64,000 nucleotides of DNA from Taenia hydatigena (taxonomy: Eukaryota; Platyhelminthes; Cestoda; Cyclophyllidea; Taeniidae), in NCBI GenBank assembly GCA_036345935.2, contig JADWOT020000004.1, positions 19,089,423 through 19,153,422 of the forward strand. The letters are read 5' to 3'. How positions within the stretch are numbered: position 1 is the first letter of the stretch; every line of letters begins with the position of its first letter. Shown piece after piece: positions 13,901 through 28,900 of the stretch. The notes under the pieces were generated by a model that was not told the origin of the DNA, ran no database searches, and saw only the letters and a list, made by a program, of their open reading frames with translations. The translations under genes and the position numbers were made by a program.

Positions 13901-16900
13901 CCAGCAGCTCGGAAAACGGAGCAAGCGGGCCTTTGTTTTATTCCTAATTGACCCTTTCAGATCTAAGCTTGCAGATCGTTTAAACTACTTATTCAGTACC
14001 ATCGCAGCTACTATGGGAGAATATTTTACCTCTTTAACGTTAGGCAAAGCAGTCGTAAAATCCCAGCCTCTTGGCTTAACAAGCTTCAGCACTAAACCTA
14101 ATCGTTTGTCGCCATACGTCCATGAATCAAATGGCCGCAAAGAGGCTTTTCTTAATTCGAACGACTGCAAAGACCTCAGATTTTTCAGAGAATGAATTAT
14201 CGATGCACAACAGGTAAAGCTAATCAAAGATTTCATTGGCGACAGTTTTCAATAAACCTGTTCGTCACCCCATAGGATGTTTCAACCCTTGGGAGAAGTA
14301 AACGAAACTGATTTAGGCAGCATCAGTCTCAAAGGGACTCACTAAAGATCATTTTTCGCAATGCTTTACCTCGAAAAGAGGAAAAGACAATAAAATAACT
14401 GCACTCGGCTAGCCAATGATTCCTAATGATGAATCCGAAATGTGAAGACAATCCAGAAATGTTGACCGTTCGTTTACAGGAGATCCACACTAGCACAGAT
14501 AGTAACTAATCTGTTGGAAGTTATTTGTGCATAAAAAATTGGTTGGGTTCGGAAAAAAAAGCCGTTCAAATATACAAATCCAACAATAAGCAGTAATCAC
14601 CTGTCAAGAGCTCATTCGATTTAAGTGACCAAGTAAATACAAATTCGTGCGGCAAGAGACGGTAGCTAAGTGATATCAATTGTACGTGTCGTGATTATGA
14701 TGTGGGTTGTTCACGGTATTTGATCGAGTCTAGACTTAATGTGAACTAATGGACAAAACATCATATTTCCTTACGGTTCTTTACTGTAGAAATGAAACAC
14801 CTACGAAGAACGCGAAATAATACAATCAATGAAATATTATTTGAACTTACAGTGAATTTCACCTCAGTAATACAGCTTCGACACCTTCGTTGCCAACAGA
14901 TTTTTTTTCCAAATGTCTATTTAATTCTACAAATGATTGCGTTATTTTGCTGTACCTTTCGTCACGATGTGATAATCAGCGGAAGAAATACCATAAATTG
15001 AGCACGGAAGCCAGGGATGAGGTGAAGAAACCTTTTCCTTCCATTCCGAAGTTTAGTGTTAATTTCTCTAGCCATTAAGCACATAACACTTTCTCGGAGT
15101 TACATTAGTCCTAGCCGTTTTGCGGAAGCGTTCAGTTGCTCTCGGGTCTTCATTAAGTGAACATTTTCGTAAACATCTCACAGCATACACAGCAAATACT
15201 GCCTTGACTGATGAAGTGGTACGCGTTTTGGAAATGTGGGGTGGATAGTAAGTCGTTAGTGAATAGCTAATGACATACTTGTTCGTCCAATTTACGCTAA
15301 AATAGTAAGGTCAATTCAGGTATTCAGTCAGCCAACCAGCAGTCTAAACTGAGTGCCTGATAGTAAAGGACCCAGCTGTATAGATTACATGATTTTCTCT
15401 TCCCAGTTGATGCAGTCATCAATTAATCCTTTCCTGTATTGAATACTGCTAGGTGCTGCCCTTGACACCTGAAACGCCCATCATTTTCAACCGCATTAAA
15501 TTCGCTTTGCAAAGCAGACACCCTCAAATCATATCCATCAGAACCTCTCAAACGGCATTTTATAATAAAGGTGAGCTCAGGGTACGAGTGAAATGGCAAA
15601 CAACGCAGCATAATACCCAGCGCCGATACCCTGGCTTTATTATTGGCACAATACATGCATGTAAGCAATCGTGTGCATTAATCATTTATCACCTGATGTC
15701 TAGCATAATGCTCCTTAAGCATTCTGAAACTATCGGATTAAATCACTTTTTTATTCAAAATGGTGCCAGTTATGGATTGATAGAACCGAAGGAAACACAA
15801 AACCGCCTATAATGACAAAAAATCTGCTGGACTTTGAATTATAAACCCCAATCGGCTATTCTAGGTGATTGGCAACAAATCTTCTTATCAAACCCAACGA
15901 ATTTAGCAAAATGATATCCATTTCGATAAAATTGAGCAAAAGTAGCCTCCAAGATTTTTGAAATGAGCCAATAAGGACAAGATTCGAAGTTGTCGTAATC
16001 TTGCCCCTTTTCGGCGATTTGCCAAAACAGTGAACGTACAATTAGGGAGTTGATTTTTTTTCCGAAAAAAGTAGGGAAGGGAACACAATCGTAGAAAGTC
16101 GATATAGATGTTTCGTAAACAATAGTGCTGCCATCGCAATAAAAAATTAACGAAAAGCATAATCACACTCATTTAGTTCAAATCTGGCATTCCGTACACT
16201 TTCCACATTCCAACTGTTAACAGAATTCTAAATTCGATGTGCCTCATGATTTTATGAAATCACTCCATAAGACCGAAAGGCATATAGTATGGTGGCTCGG
16301 TTTCCTACCGACAATTTGCTACTTTAAGTCCATCGATGTCAAAAGAGGAATTTCACAAAAAAATCACCAGTGCACTAACATAAACCTCTCAGCTAGAGAG
16401 GATTGAAATCAACCTACCGCGAACCACATCCCTTCGAGCCCGATCAATTGAAATACGCTCTGCTTCACTAATTCCAGCTTCGGTGTCATGACTAATACTT
16501 TGAAGACGAGTCATTACATCCACTGGACAGTATTCCTCATCGAAGACGTCTCCATGACTTGTCTTCATCTTTTTCTTCGCCTTCTTTGGTTTCATCTGCT
16601 GCTTGTGCCCCTCTTCGGATGTTGATGGCTGAAACGGACAAGAGTGAAGCAAATGAATTGGGATATTTTTTCCACCGGCGTCAAATATATGTTATTCCTC
16701 AATTTGCTTACATGAGTCCGTTTACCAGATTGTGGATCACAAGCATACCACTTAAACTCAAAAACAGATGCAGAGTGCTTATGCTCTTCCAAACCAGTCA
16801 GTCCTATGCAGCACTTTAAAAATTACATTGGAACAATAAGAGCATCTACACCGTGGTAGCCGACCGGTGGCAAATGTACTAAGGAGGGTAGCCTGGGACT

Positions 16901-19900
16901 TAACAAAAGTTGACTACCTGAGAAATTGATGATGAGGGGTAGAAATGCAATTCGTCTGACGGTGAGCCTCCTGAGAGAGCGGTGATATTTCGATCATACT
17001 CCTCCTCATCATTGTCATCTATGTCGTATTCGGAACCATCGTAGCCCTCATCATCGTCTTCGGTTTCCTCCTCAATCTTATCAGCAGTGTCAACATCGGA
17101 ATTCTCTTGGGTACCTATAACGGCAGCATGAAGTAAATTTATTACTGGCTCATCTGCGCAGTTACGGCTCGTGGATGTTTGAATTCCTTAGAATAGAAAC
17201 CGTGATGTCCAAAAGGAACTTCTGAGTTTATACAAGAAAAAAATTAAAGAAGGGAAGGTTGCATTTAGATCCCTTCAAACAGTCTCTGGCTCAATTCATG
17301 TACCTACTTAGCAGTTTAACTAATGCCTGGACAGCAGCTTCGCCGTAAAAGGATCTGCCGGTACAACCGAAGAACCCTGAACCATTATTCTGCTCCATTC
17401 TGCTTAAAGTACTGTGTCGTTAGGTGTCACGAATCACTTTCGATCAAGGAAACCATGATTTTTCTATGAATGAGAAAACGAAGCAGCATGTAGATTCAAA
17501 TTGTCTCCTCAAACACGTATAAGGTGAATTTTCTGTGAAAATTAAAGAAGACAACTCTTCGGAGGAAGTGAGCATAAATAGCAATTTAGGCAAACGAACG
17601 CAATCACCGCTGATCTTTTGTATCCGTAGCAACCTAGATGACGATCAAGAGTTTTCCGTAATTGAATTAACTTATGAAATTAGAAGTAGTCTTTTATGAA
17701 CTCCTCGTTGGTTCTCAAGGTCAACGAATCCATAACTATGAGAAAGTGATACTGCTGATGCACATTTTATAAAAACATAGAAGCGGATTATGACATGATT
17801 TTCCTGTTCGCCTTTCGAAAGCGACTTATCTGAGTTCATGTACAAGTTTTCGAGAAACAATTCAACTAAAATGATTATAAAACTGGAAAAAAACGCTCGG
17901 CAGTATCGAAAAAGGCCTATCTTAAACCTTCAAAGCATTCCAGATAAATATCTCCACCTTAACCAAAAGACTTTTCACCTTTGGATACCCGGTAGTTACT
18001 TTACCTTATGAGATCCACGACAATATTGTAGAATATTAAAACGTCGTAGCCACGAAAATGCATTTAGCGTTCATTTTTCCTAAATTGTTAGAGCTTGGGA
18101 TTTAAAAAAGATTCCGTGTGTGCATCTCCATTCACTTTTTGGTTCCAATATGGGTGGAACACCTCTCAAAGCTTTTCAACAGACTTAAGACACTTAAGAG
18201 GGATCACTACCTTCTAATAAAGACGAAGCTAAAGCTGAGGGCAGGTCAGGTAGAATACCAAGCCAAAAAACTAAATAGCCACCGATGCGAAAGCCTGTGA
18301 GATTCTCAGAGTTCACGATTGCATTATGACCCTCCTTGAAATTACCCAGCTGAGTATTCAGAGCGCTTCGCTTTATACAATTGTAGTCACTCGTTCCGAG
18401 ATGATTTTAGGAAACACGATAACCGGACTCCATGATCGTGAGTACGACCTTCCAAAAAAGTCCGAATCAAGGTCAGAAAGGAACATAAATTATGCATTTA
18501 AATTTATGCCATATCAATTCCTAAGGATTAATCTAACTCGACCTGTCTTGAAATTTTTATTAGCACAAAGAATTTCGGGAAAATCAAAGATCGCCATCAC
18601 CATCACTTATCAACTCAAAATGAAAACACTACAGAATTCACCACCTTTAGGAAAAAAAGGCGTACGAATGGGAAAAGAGCCCTTAACTCAGTGTTTTAAA
18701 GGAAAATTCATGAAATACTGAATTCGCAAACACTTTACAGTGCTTAAAGAACCTTCTGATATTAATGGGAATTCGCGATCTCCAGCTGAAGGCGTCCCAT
18801 AAGCTGATGCACATTTTTCTCAGCTATATAATAGATGTATATAAACAATCGTCACAAAGAAGACAACGTCAGTCTTTTTGGTTGCCTTCTAGTCGCGACT
18901 CAAAAATGTTTGTTCGTCTGAGCTATTCTGAGGATATTGTCGCCATTATTGCTGCAACATTTCTATGACCCTTGAAAACCGAAATTTGTTCGACACTCCG
19001 TGTGTATATGATGCCATTCTCGATCAGTTTAATAAACCCACAATCGAACAACACTTGAAACCTTTTGAACTTCACAAAGCATTTCCGAGTTTTCAAAGAA
19101 TGCAATCACCAATACTATTGCTTCCGATGGAGGCGTAAAGAAATTTGCAACGTTTTTGTCAATGTTTTAAGCATCCTCTCCAAATAGACTTTAAAACCAT
19201 AAAACGAACCCTAGTGAAGATAAACATCCCTTAAATGAGCAAGAATAAGGTCACCAAAAAGCCAGCAGAGATGGAAACTTACCGTTTAGAAGTGCCTTGG
19301 CGCGTCGCAGACGCCTATTTCGCCTGCGCTGGATCCGTTGAAGGAGACGTCGGCGATGATGGATAGAAAGGAGACTGGTGCGCGCCGTGGAGGGATGGAG
19401 CAGGATGGAGAAAAGCGGTGCCACTATGCGGCCCACCTGACCATTGCTCAAGGCAGAGGAAAGCCAAGCCACGGCCATCTGTTGCACATCCGCTTGCGCC
19501 TTCTGTGATTCCGCTGACTCCGTCGCTTCCGATGTTGCCACCGCAGCAGAAGACGCTAGAAAGAGGGAATCGCGGAAGAGCACCCATCTATTACTGCTGC
19601 CCCCGCCAGTACTTGTTGTCTCCGCGTCATCCAGACTATCCAGCAGGATCAGGATGCATCTGACAAGCAATTGGGAGACTTCGTAGAGCATCTTATATTG
19701 GAAGATTGAGATCTTCCACAACTGATTTGTCTATAACAAGGCAACATTTTCCTTAAATGTGAAATAAAAACGCCAGGACTCTGGAGATTTGAGGATAGAG
19801 GCAAACCTTTTAAGTCTATCCGCACGTTAATAATGGAATTGCGTCCAGACCTTTATGTATAAGGAATCCAAATGATAAGCCTCTATACCGACGGTGCTTC

Positions 19901-22900
19901 TGAACTCCAGTAAATTTATCAGCTGAACTCTCAGTATCCATGCAGAGGTTCAAGAGTTAAATACTTGCAGTTAGAAGGAACTCTGCGTGTCTCAAAGTGC
20001 ATTACCTTAACCACTTGGGTCCTTCACACCACCATTAAAGCAATTTCGTCTATGGAATCCAATGGAAGTACCATATGCTTTTTCGGCCCTTCTACTGTTT
20101 GCAAGACAAACAATTAGTAGACACAACTCCACCCAAATATTCCCTAGACGTCTATACATGAATGGAACGATTCCGTCTGCAGTCGATTGTGTACGGTGGC
20201 ATGCGTTCATCGTAACTCATGCAATCAGCCAGCGATCCAAATTGAACGGCAGTTTTTTGATACTAAGGTAAAAAAGTGGGAATTTGCCATTTTTATAGTC
20301 TTTTATCATTTATTAACGCATGGCACCTGCGTGAGATCCATTTGCCTAGGTTTCACGACTTTCTCCCTTCCCAATCAGCGCAAATACTAATTAACTTTTC
20401 ACTACCCACTTGAGGTCTCAAGCTCCTACCATTTTCATTGACACTCGAAAGATCTTCCTAAACATGGTGCGCTTATCTTTAAGTGGCTCACCAAAATCAC
20501 ATCAATTGAACCATTTCTGATTCGTACATTGTTCCTTAGCTGTGCCTTTGTCGAGTGCCATGCTACAAATGCTTAAACAAAAAGAAAACAGCCAAATTTA
20601 AATCATACCCGGTGTAGCCGCCATTTTATAAAGAACTATAATCCAGTAATATCAACAAACGCATTCATTTCGAAATTCTCGGAAGGTATAGGCAATTGAG
20701 ACGAGCCACACTCAAAACCGTTTTGAGCCTTTGCTATTCTAACATTGTTTCCTTTAAATAGTTGTGTATTCGAATGGAGATAGTCGCAGATATTGACGAA
20801 TCGGGCTTCATTTTGGTGACATGAAACTACACTCAAACTGCTTCTATAATACTAGCCTCGTGCTGTTCCTGCACCTTGACATCAAAGTTACTTCTAGCCA
20901 CACATACCTTATAACCCCTTCAGAGACGACTTGAGTACCACACCATTAATTCAAATGTTGCCAGAGATCACGGGAATGGTGCATAATAATTTTCAGCGAT
21001 ATTGATACGCGCACAGTTTTTAAAGTGGGTAGAGTAGCACTCTAGGAATCTCTCACGTTTCTCAAACCAAATGAAAGATAACACAAAAGTTAAAAGCTTT
21101 TCTAACTCAATAACAGAACGGGATTTAGCCAGCTTCATATCGCCTTATCTAGTTGTGGGAAATTATTTGGAGGTTGAAATACACACCACCCTCACCGATT
21201 AAAGTTGCCGACAGTTGAAGCAGTCTCATTGTTGATCGCAGGCAAACCCATTGCAGCTCTGCGCCAGCCAGAAACACACGCACCCAAACCCGCTGAATCA
21301 GCCCCAGCAACCGTTGAATTAGCCGCTGTCGACGTTGTTGTTGTCGGCGCTACCACGCTAGAGACCGAAGATCGTTGGAGAAATTGCCAAAGCAGGGTGA
21401 ATCGACGCTATTTATAAAGGGGGAAAATGTGATGGGCGTAAACAATAAAAAACGGCTGAAAAGAATAGAGTTGACTGCTATGTGTGCTCACGTGTGCAAG
21501 GGTACGAAGTACAGGGTCTGCAGATAGCATCTGTTGAACAATGAAGTTCTCCACTATAACCTCGGTTGAATAAGTAACATTGTTCGGTGCCACCGTCAGC
21601 ACCCGAAACAAAAGGGAAGCTGCATCCTCCGCATAAGTGAAATCATTTAGGAAACACCATAAGGAAACTCCAGCAATCTGTAAATGTAAAAAGAAGTGTT
21701 ATTCCACTGCTACTCGTCACACTGTAAGAGGCGGTTTTGTCAAGCCAGAAATTTCTGTTTCCGACCGGAAAAAAGGGAACACTACCGTAGCGGTACAATC
21801 AGCAGTGGCAGACATCAAGCCTGACCACGTGCTTCAGCCCTGTTCATTAAAATGAAATAGTCAACAACAGTAGTGGCCTGCTGACAACAGTTTACTTGGG
21901 TTTATGAACTGTCTTGAGAAAAGCGAAAAAGTATAGTCCGAACGTGCAAAAATCTACTCTTGACCATAAAAGACTTCAAGCACAACACCCTACGATGATG
22001 GAGCTATTAGTCACTAAGGGAGCAAGACATCTGGAAGGTTGAAACGTTTTGCTTCAACATGGACGTCAATGATGACTCCGCGTCCCGGTCGCGTCAGTCA
22101 TTCTTGTGAATATTCATGCAAGGCGTGAAACTAACGTATCACACCGGATTAACTCAGTCACCTATCTTTCAGTGGCCAGGGTGAAAATAAAATACGGTAG
22201 GTCGCGAACATTTACAATTTCAAAATGTTAGTACGCACTGAGTCTTGAAACAGCTTTCTGCTTTTGAGCAGGAACAGAATGCTGAAGTCCTGCTGAAGTG
22301 ACTTGGCTATCTCAAGATTGTTTAATCGTGCATACAACTTGGTTATATCAAAGCTGATTTGAAGGTATTCATTAGATGCTGCTAAGAAAGGCGTTGAGGA
22401 TTTTGCGCAAAAACGGGCGCATAGGGATCCATTATTTTGGTAAGTTTTTATAAACTTAGGTCACCATTTGACTTGAAAACCTCTATTATTCCGATAATCC
22501 TCAAAAATATTTATCCTTTTACATCAGTCACAAGAAAGGAGAGGAACAATGAGTACGAGCCAAAGGTATGCCACAGGGTTTACTTCAAACTTAAGTAAAT
22601 GTTACCGGGAAGAAGTCCAAGCTGGAAGCGAGAGTATTCAGAACTTTGGGAGCCAGAACGGGTAAAAGGAGTCCACTGCGACCCAAAGGTTTTTGCTGAT
22701 TGTGGTGGTTGCAGTCAGAAGTGTCAAAAGGCCATCCATAAATGGAGGTGGAAGCCTCGACTAAATCCAGCAAGGTGTGAAGGCAAATGGCCTTTGTATC
22801 AAAGTTTGCAGACAACACTCCGCCCGCTACAAGGTACGTCAACCACTCCGGAAGGGCTTCAAAGAAAAGAAGAGTATGTGAGAAAAGAGGATGGGAAGAT

Positions 22901-25900
22901 GGGTGAACGGACAGATGGAAGAATGGATGAACTAGTGAATGGATACATCCAGAATAGGTGGATGTCGCCGGGATGGATAAAATCAAGATGGGAAAGTGGG
23001 TGAAAACGGGAAAAAAACGAGATGAATGGGTGAATAGATAAATGAGTATGGAATAGATAAACACAAAGTGAATGGATAGATAGAAAGACAAACAGGTAGC
23101 CTCACCAGTTGCATCGTCCCCATCGCAACTGCTATCAAAGAGGCGATTGAAATCAAGCTCCTCAGTCGATCCAGAGTCATTGGATGGTTGAACAAGAGGG
23201 ACATTGCACATGTCCACAACAAGGCGACAAAGCCTAGCCAGTAGATCCACCACCACACCTCGCTCCGTTTCTATCACCTTCGAATTCAAAAACTCACAAA
23301 ACTTGCTATCCAGCTCATTCAGATCCTTCTCCGGACATCGTAAGAATTCCAAACAATTATCCACCTAAAAACACCGACAGATTAGACTCAGGGCAAATAG
23401 GCGAGATCGGCAGAAAGATAAGGCAGGCTCACGATTTTGGATGATGAGCATAGAAAGTGCTTGAAAAAGGTTGCGAGAAGACGTCGGACGTCTCCAACTA
23501 CTCCAGCGATCAAAACCACCTCTTTGTTCCACTGCTTGGAGGTGTAGGATCCACTCGTCGTTGATGAATGCGAAAATTCAGCCAGAGATTGATCCAGCAT
23601 TGTCACCATGTGCTGTAAAAATACGCACTCTTCGGTCATTTTTCGAAGGATTTTCCTGTCTACCACCCAAGAAATACCGTTAGCGAGTGATAAGACCCAC
23701 AAACCTTTCCAACTACGCCAAACATTCACTTATCTCAAATTAGTAGCAGTAAGGCTTTATACGATCGACATTTCAACAGTGTTGATCAGTTTGAAAGTGA
23801 TATATTGGTTGGATTTAAGGAAGGCGCATGGTCGGATTCGTTTTGCAAAGGAAACAAACCCAGCCAAAGGCGTAAAGTTTTGCCTTTAAAGTAGCCCAGC
23901 TCTCAGTTACGACTGGAGTATGCTGCAGTGGGGATTCAGCAGTTCTGTATACAACTGCTGACCGAATTACAGCTCAACACACTTCAAATGCCACCACCTG
24001 CGGACTCTGCTTCACAAGGTGGCAAGTCAAATCCGATCTCACGACGGCGCTTCAGTGGATATACATGCAGAACAAATTGATTACCAGTCCACCCTAGAAA
24101 AGTCTTCCGCTTCGCTTATTCACGAAGAAGATAGAGAGACCACTGAGTTTTTCATGACTGGAATGTATTGCGTTGAGATGGGTCTTTTGTGTATTTAGTG
24201 CTTGCTTTCATGTGGAGATCACTCAAAAGCCGTAGATGTGCAAGAGTTGGGATACCTTGTGTGCTTCAGTACTCCAGAGGTACACAATCACATTTTTAAT
24301 ACTAGTGTACTCTTGACTGCAGCACTAAGACCTCTATTTTATGAAGTCTTATTACTGCAATCACTCTGTTCGGAAGAGTGACCTAACCGTGCCCAAGCAT
24401 TAGGCAGGCCATAGCATCCATGCTCCGCCACCGTCTTCCCCCCACCCCATCATGATGGGCGGTGCCAGGCACAGTTTGTGCAACATGACAGATCTAATAC
24501 CAATAGTGAAAGCTATAGCGTCACAGTAGTATCTCCTTTACCGCGGAGCCGGAAAATCCGATGTTCAAATCTGACTAGATCACTCCTCACATCAGCTTGA
24601 GATTCGGCAATAATGAGCCCATATAATGTAGCTAGAAGCTGCCCACAACCACCTCTCCCAACAAAGATACGGCCTTACCTCCTGGATTTGCGCAATAATA
24701 ACGGCTAGCAAATCGATAAACTCGGCGATTTCCGCCAGAGTGAGATGGACCATTCGCTCGCTCAGAGCCGCTGTCAAGCCGGAGACCATGCGAGGCAAGT
24801 GGCAGCCACGAACCTCCGGATATGTATCGGTCGGCAGATGTTCTACCAAAAATTGGACCGCAGAAATCCATCCACGGCGCACTTTTTGAGAAGAGAGGAA
24901 GAAATGGCGCTGAAGAAAGGGCCACATGAATTCCGACTCGAGGTTGGAGAAGAAGAGCTCCGCCTCGCGCATGAATTCCACCTCCGTGGGGATACGAGTA
25001 GCGGTAGGGGCTGATGTGGAGGCCTCCTTGGAGCGGTCACTAGGACGACGAAAACTGAGACGTGGATTAGTGGCGGAGAGCACCAGTCCGCTGCTATTTC
25101 GATTGGATCCCCCACTAGTCCGATTTATGCCATCTGTGATGCCTTGAGAGAAGGGAAAGAGCACTAAGTCGCGCTGCACAGAGAGGTAGAGTTGATGTCA
25201 ACAATATAGGATAAGATGCACAAATGCATCTTGCTAAATTTTGAGAAAGTAGTCGAATTAGTCAGTTCGTGAATGTAAGTCTTGGTAGCACATAAAAAGT
25301 AGAATAAAACATCTGACCTGCGGTGATAAAATCCCTCCAACTGCAATGTTCGATGCGCCTATGAAACAGATCCTGACAGCGAACTTATTACGTATGAAAT
25401 CTTCTGTTCACTTTGATACATTAATGCATAGGCATTAATAGGCTCGTCAGTAAGCGATGAGCGCAAGAATGGGGATCATTGTTTGTTTGTTTGATTTAGT
25501 TAAGTAGAAGTTGAATATCCAGCAAGCAGATAAGTAATTTCATTATTGGCAATGCAGCATAAAATTTAGAAAGTTTCTTACACTGGCCAACATTACAGTC
25601 GACCGTTCGCTGTGACTCCTACATAAAGTTTTGCCTCTAGACGTCAAGAAAAAAACTTGGATCTGGCAAATGTAACTCCATCTTCATTTCCCAGCTCTCT
25701 ATACTATTTTTGAAAGCGTTTTGACAATGAAGTGAAATGGAAAAAATACACGGAGCGATTTAGTAATTAATCATCACAAATTCATTTGGCATGTTCAATA
25801 CCACGACTGATGAGTTTTATCGTTCAAACGTAAAAACGGTTCTTTTACTTCGTGGCGTAGAGAATGCTTAAGAATCTCTTGTAAATGAAAAGTGAAAGAA

Positions 25901-28900
25901 AGTGAGTTCCATCATGGTTACTTACCAAGTTTATGCCATACAACCTACCTAACTTCAGTTTTTTTGATAGTTTAAACACCTAAATAATGTTAAAATGTTA
26001 GCCACATCAAAACGTTCTACCGGCTAAAGTCGACTTTAGCCTTTGACCTCCTACTGGCCCACCATGACCCGAAGCTGTCAGTCATCGTGGCTGTATACGC
26101 CTCCAGTAATGGCGTCGATGACGTTTTACCAAACTCGTTTCGGAAAAGGCCACCAATCATGTGTCACAGACACTAATTCAAGCTCAAAGGCGCTAAGGGT
26201 AAATTGAGAAGACGGTTTCAGTGTTTGCTCGCTGCATATCATTTCCACGTAGTGGTTTTACTGCCGATGGTTCGCATTCCTTGACGATCACAACTCCTTA
26301 CGGACGATTTTCGGTTCAAAAACCGACATCCCAACACATTCAGCCAATGAGATCTGCCACTGAACACGCAGATTCTAGTATTCCATACCATTTTGACTCG
26401 GCCGACACTCATTGCCACTTCATCCGCAAATACGCAATGACCGAAGATATGATTACCATACCTCATTTAGAGGATGCTAGTACTAAGTACTTTGGCATCG
26501 CCTTCTGAGCGGTTCCAATAGTTACAAAGGGTGCAAAATCCGACAAAGTCTAGCAGCGTATTGACACGAAAAAATGCATTTTGCTAGGAAAAAAGTAACC
26601 ACTTCACCTACCAGGCGATAACGGCTAAACACTTTCATTACCGCGAATTTATATTCACTACCGAAGGCTGTTTACTGTTTGAGGATCACGTTATGCTGCC
26701 GAAGTCATTCCGCCAGTTTAATTAGCACTCTGGCGTCAGCCGCGCTAAGTCCATGGCCATAAGTTTTGCTTATTAATCGCGAATTAATGAGGATACCGCA
26801 GACTGTCAGAAACAGTCAGGCATGCTAACACATAGCAAAGAACCCTCAAAAGGTCTCCATTTCAAAGCAAAGCTATTCCAAAAAGGTAATGACGTCCACA
26901 GTCGCAATTACTATCAAAGGCACGAACAGCAAGTGACTGCTCAAATTTCGCTAGGATGCGGACGGGCCTTATTTGACATCAGGAACGGTAGCGACACAAA
27001 ATGAATTCAGCCCGCGACACTGAAGAATCAGCGGTTCAGCACAATGCTCTGCCGATGGATATAGCGTTGGACATCTTTCGATTGCCACATCCACCTTTGG
27101 ACCCTGTCCGTCAAGACAATGGACCAACAGACGCAGGACACAAGCATGTTAATTTAGTCCAAGAAAATTTCGATGATGGCTTCCCCGGGGAAGCGGATAA
27201 TGGAAATGTTCAAAACTCCAGACCTTTTTTAACTTTGGGATTTTGGGCATTTATACTTTCAGTGAATTCAAATTTTTCCATTCGCGTTTTTGTTTGGAAA
27301 AACAAAAACAAAAATTGTCCGGTATGGAGTTTTTTTCTTGGGCGTATGGTTCCGATCATGAGAAACTAGGAAGGTGATCAGTCTAGAAAGATTGATTAGT
27401 CAGCATTGAGCGTTATCCTATCCGAGTTCGTGGTTAAATACAGGCATTTACTCCAAATTATTGTGAATTTCGAGATAGATGCATCTAGTATCCATAAGTT
27501 GGACCTTAACTTTTGATTTCTTCATGGCCGACTGACTTTAGAAACAAAGCCCCTCAAGTCATTTACAAACTCACATCAGTCAAACACTGTGATAGTCACT
27601 GCCTCCAGCCAATTACACTGCTTTACGATACAGACTAAAACACGTTGATCAATGGGGGCGATTACCGATTGAGGAAATCTGACATTCTAAACGCGATGGC
27701 CCAACCACTTCCCTTCACAAATACAATTTTCTTGGTAAAAGTAAAATTTCTTATTAAAGCGAAACCACTCGCACAAAGATTAAAAAACACCGTCCGAGAC
27801 GAGACTGTTTAAAGAATATCGATGAAAGGAAACGTGTCAAGATAGCAAAAATGGCATCGACAATCAAATTGAGCGACTTAGAGGTTCCTATTTCTACTTA
27901 GAGACCTATCCTCAGCGCACCTAGCAACTCATAATCCGGGACCAAAAGCAACTCACAGGTATCGTACTGCGTCAGCATTTCTAACGTCTGTTGAGGAAGT
28001 CTTTGATCCTTGGGTCGCCGGTCCACTGGCGACGAGGATTCCGATAAGCAGGCAGACAAGTAGGGACTCTTTCTTCCTCCACCATTGCCACTGATGCGTT
28101 GAAGGCGATGATACATATGGAGGGTGAAGAAGACAAAGTCTACCAGAACGTGCTCTACTAGAAGGGAACCGATCTCCGAACGGTTTAAGAGACCTGCCAT
28201 AAGCCGGAAGGGGCGAAAACAGGCACTGCGATCTAATAAAAAAGGACAAATTTTGTATACCAACATCGTTTTGCCTTGATCCCAAAAAGCATTGTTCGGT
28301 TCAGTCGTTTTGATTACGAAATGCTTACAATTAAAAATGCACATTTCAGTTTGTTTCGAGTTATTGAGAAACCACAGATGTAGGTTGAGAGTGCTTTACA
28401 AGACTTAATAATGGCTTTAGCAAAGGCCACATTTGAGCCGCTTCCGCCCTGACTCCATTCACCAAGTTGAGGTGGCAGACAGCAACAGAGGTGTGTGCAT
28501 GCCTGCAACAGTGTACGCGTTTTGCGAACAGTAAAGGCGTAGAATCCAAACCCACGAAAACCCGATCCATTGCACCACAGTGATAGAGCCCTCATCCAGT
28601 CAATAGCAAAACATATGAAAAATGCAAACGGTTTTCTTCAACAGAGGTCCGTAGGTACGTCAATATATTGGCGACGATCCCCGTTCACATTCCCGCCAGG
28701 GATTCCTGCAGTCATTCAGCCAGTGAGTGAAGCGCCTAGTCAACGCAGAACTGCTTTCCATCTGGTGAAACAGCGTTAGAGGGGAACCTTTCTGTGAAGA
28801 AGTTGAACACACTAAGACCCAACAACATCACGACATTAGGAATCGCGTAACACAAACGCGCGCTGCATCTCAAAACGACTTTTCGCCTTTGGCCAAGACA

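Noticed and set aside
20320..20372. Third copy of a repeat shared with 10,330-10,385
   Set aside because: Similarity is short and weak; it may be chance or a very old relic and was not annotated as a repeat.
24480..24590. Possible tRNA gene or tRNA-derived SINE (TAGCGTCACAGTAGT ... GTTCAAATC)
   Set aside because: A-box-like and B-box-like words are spaced plausibly and an anticodon-like stem can be drawn. However, the bases flanking TTCAAAT do not form a T-stem and no acceptor stem closes.
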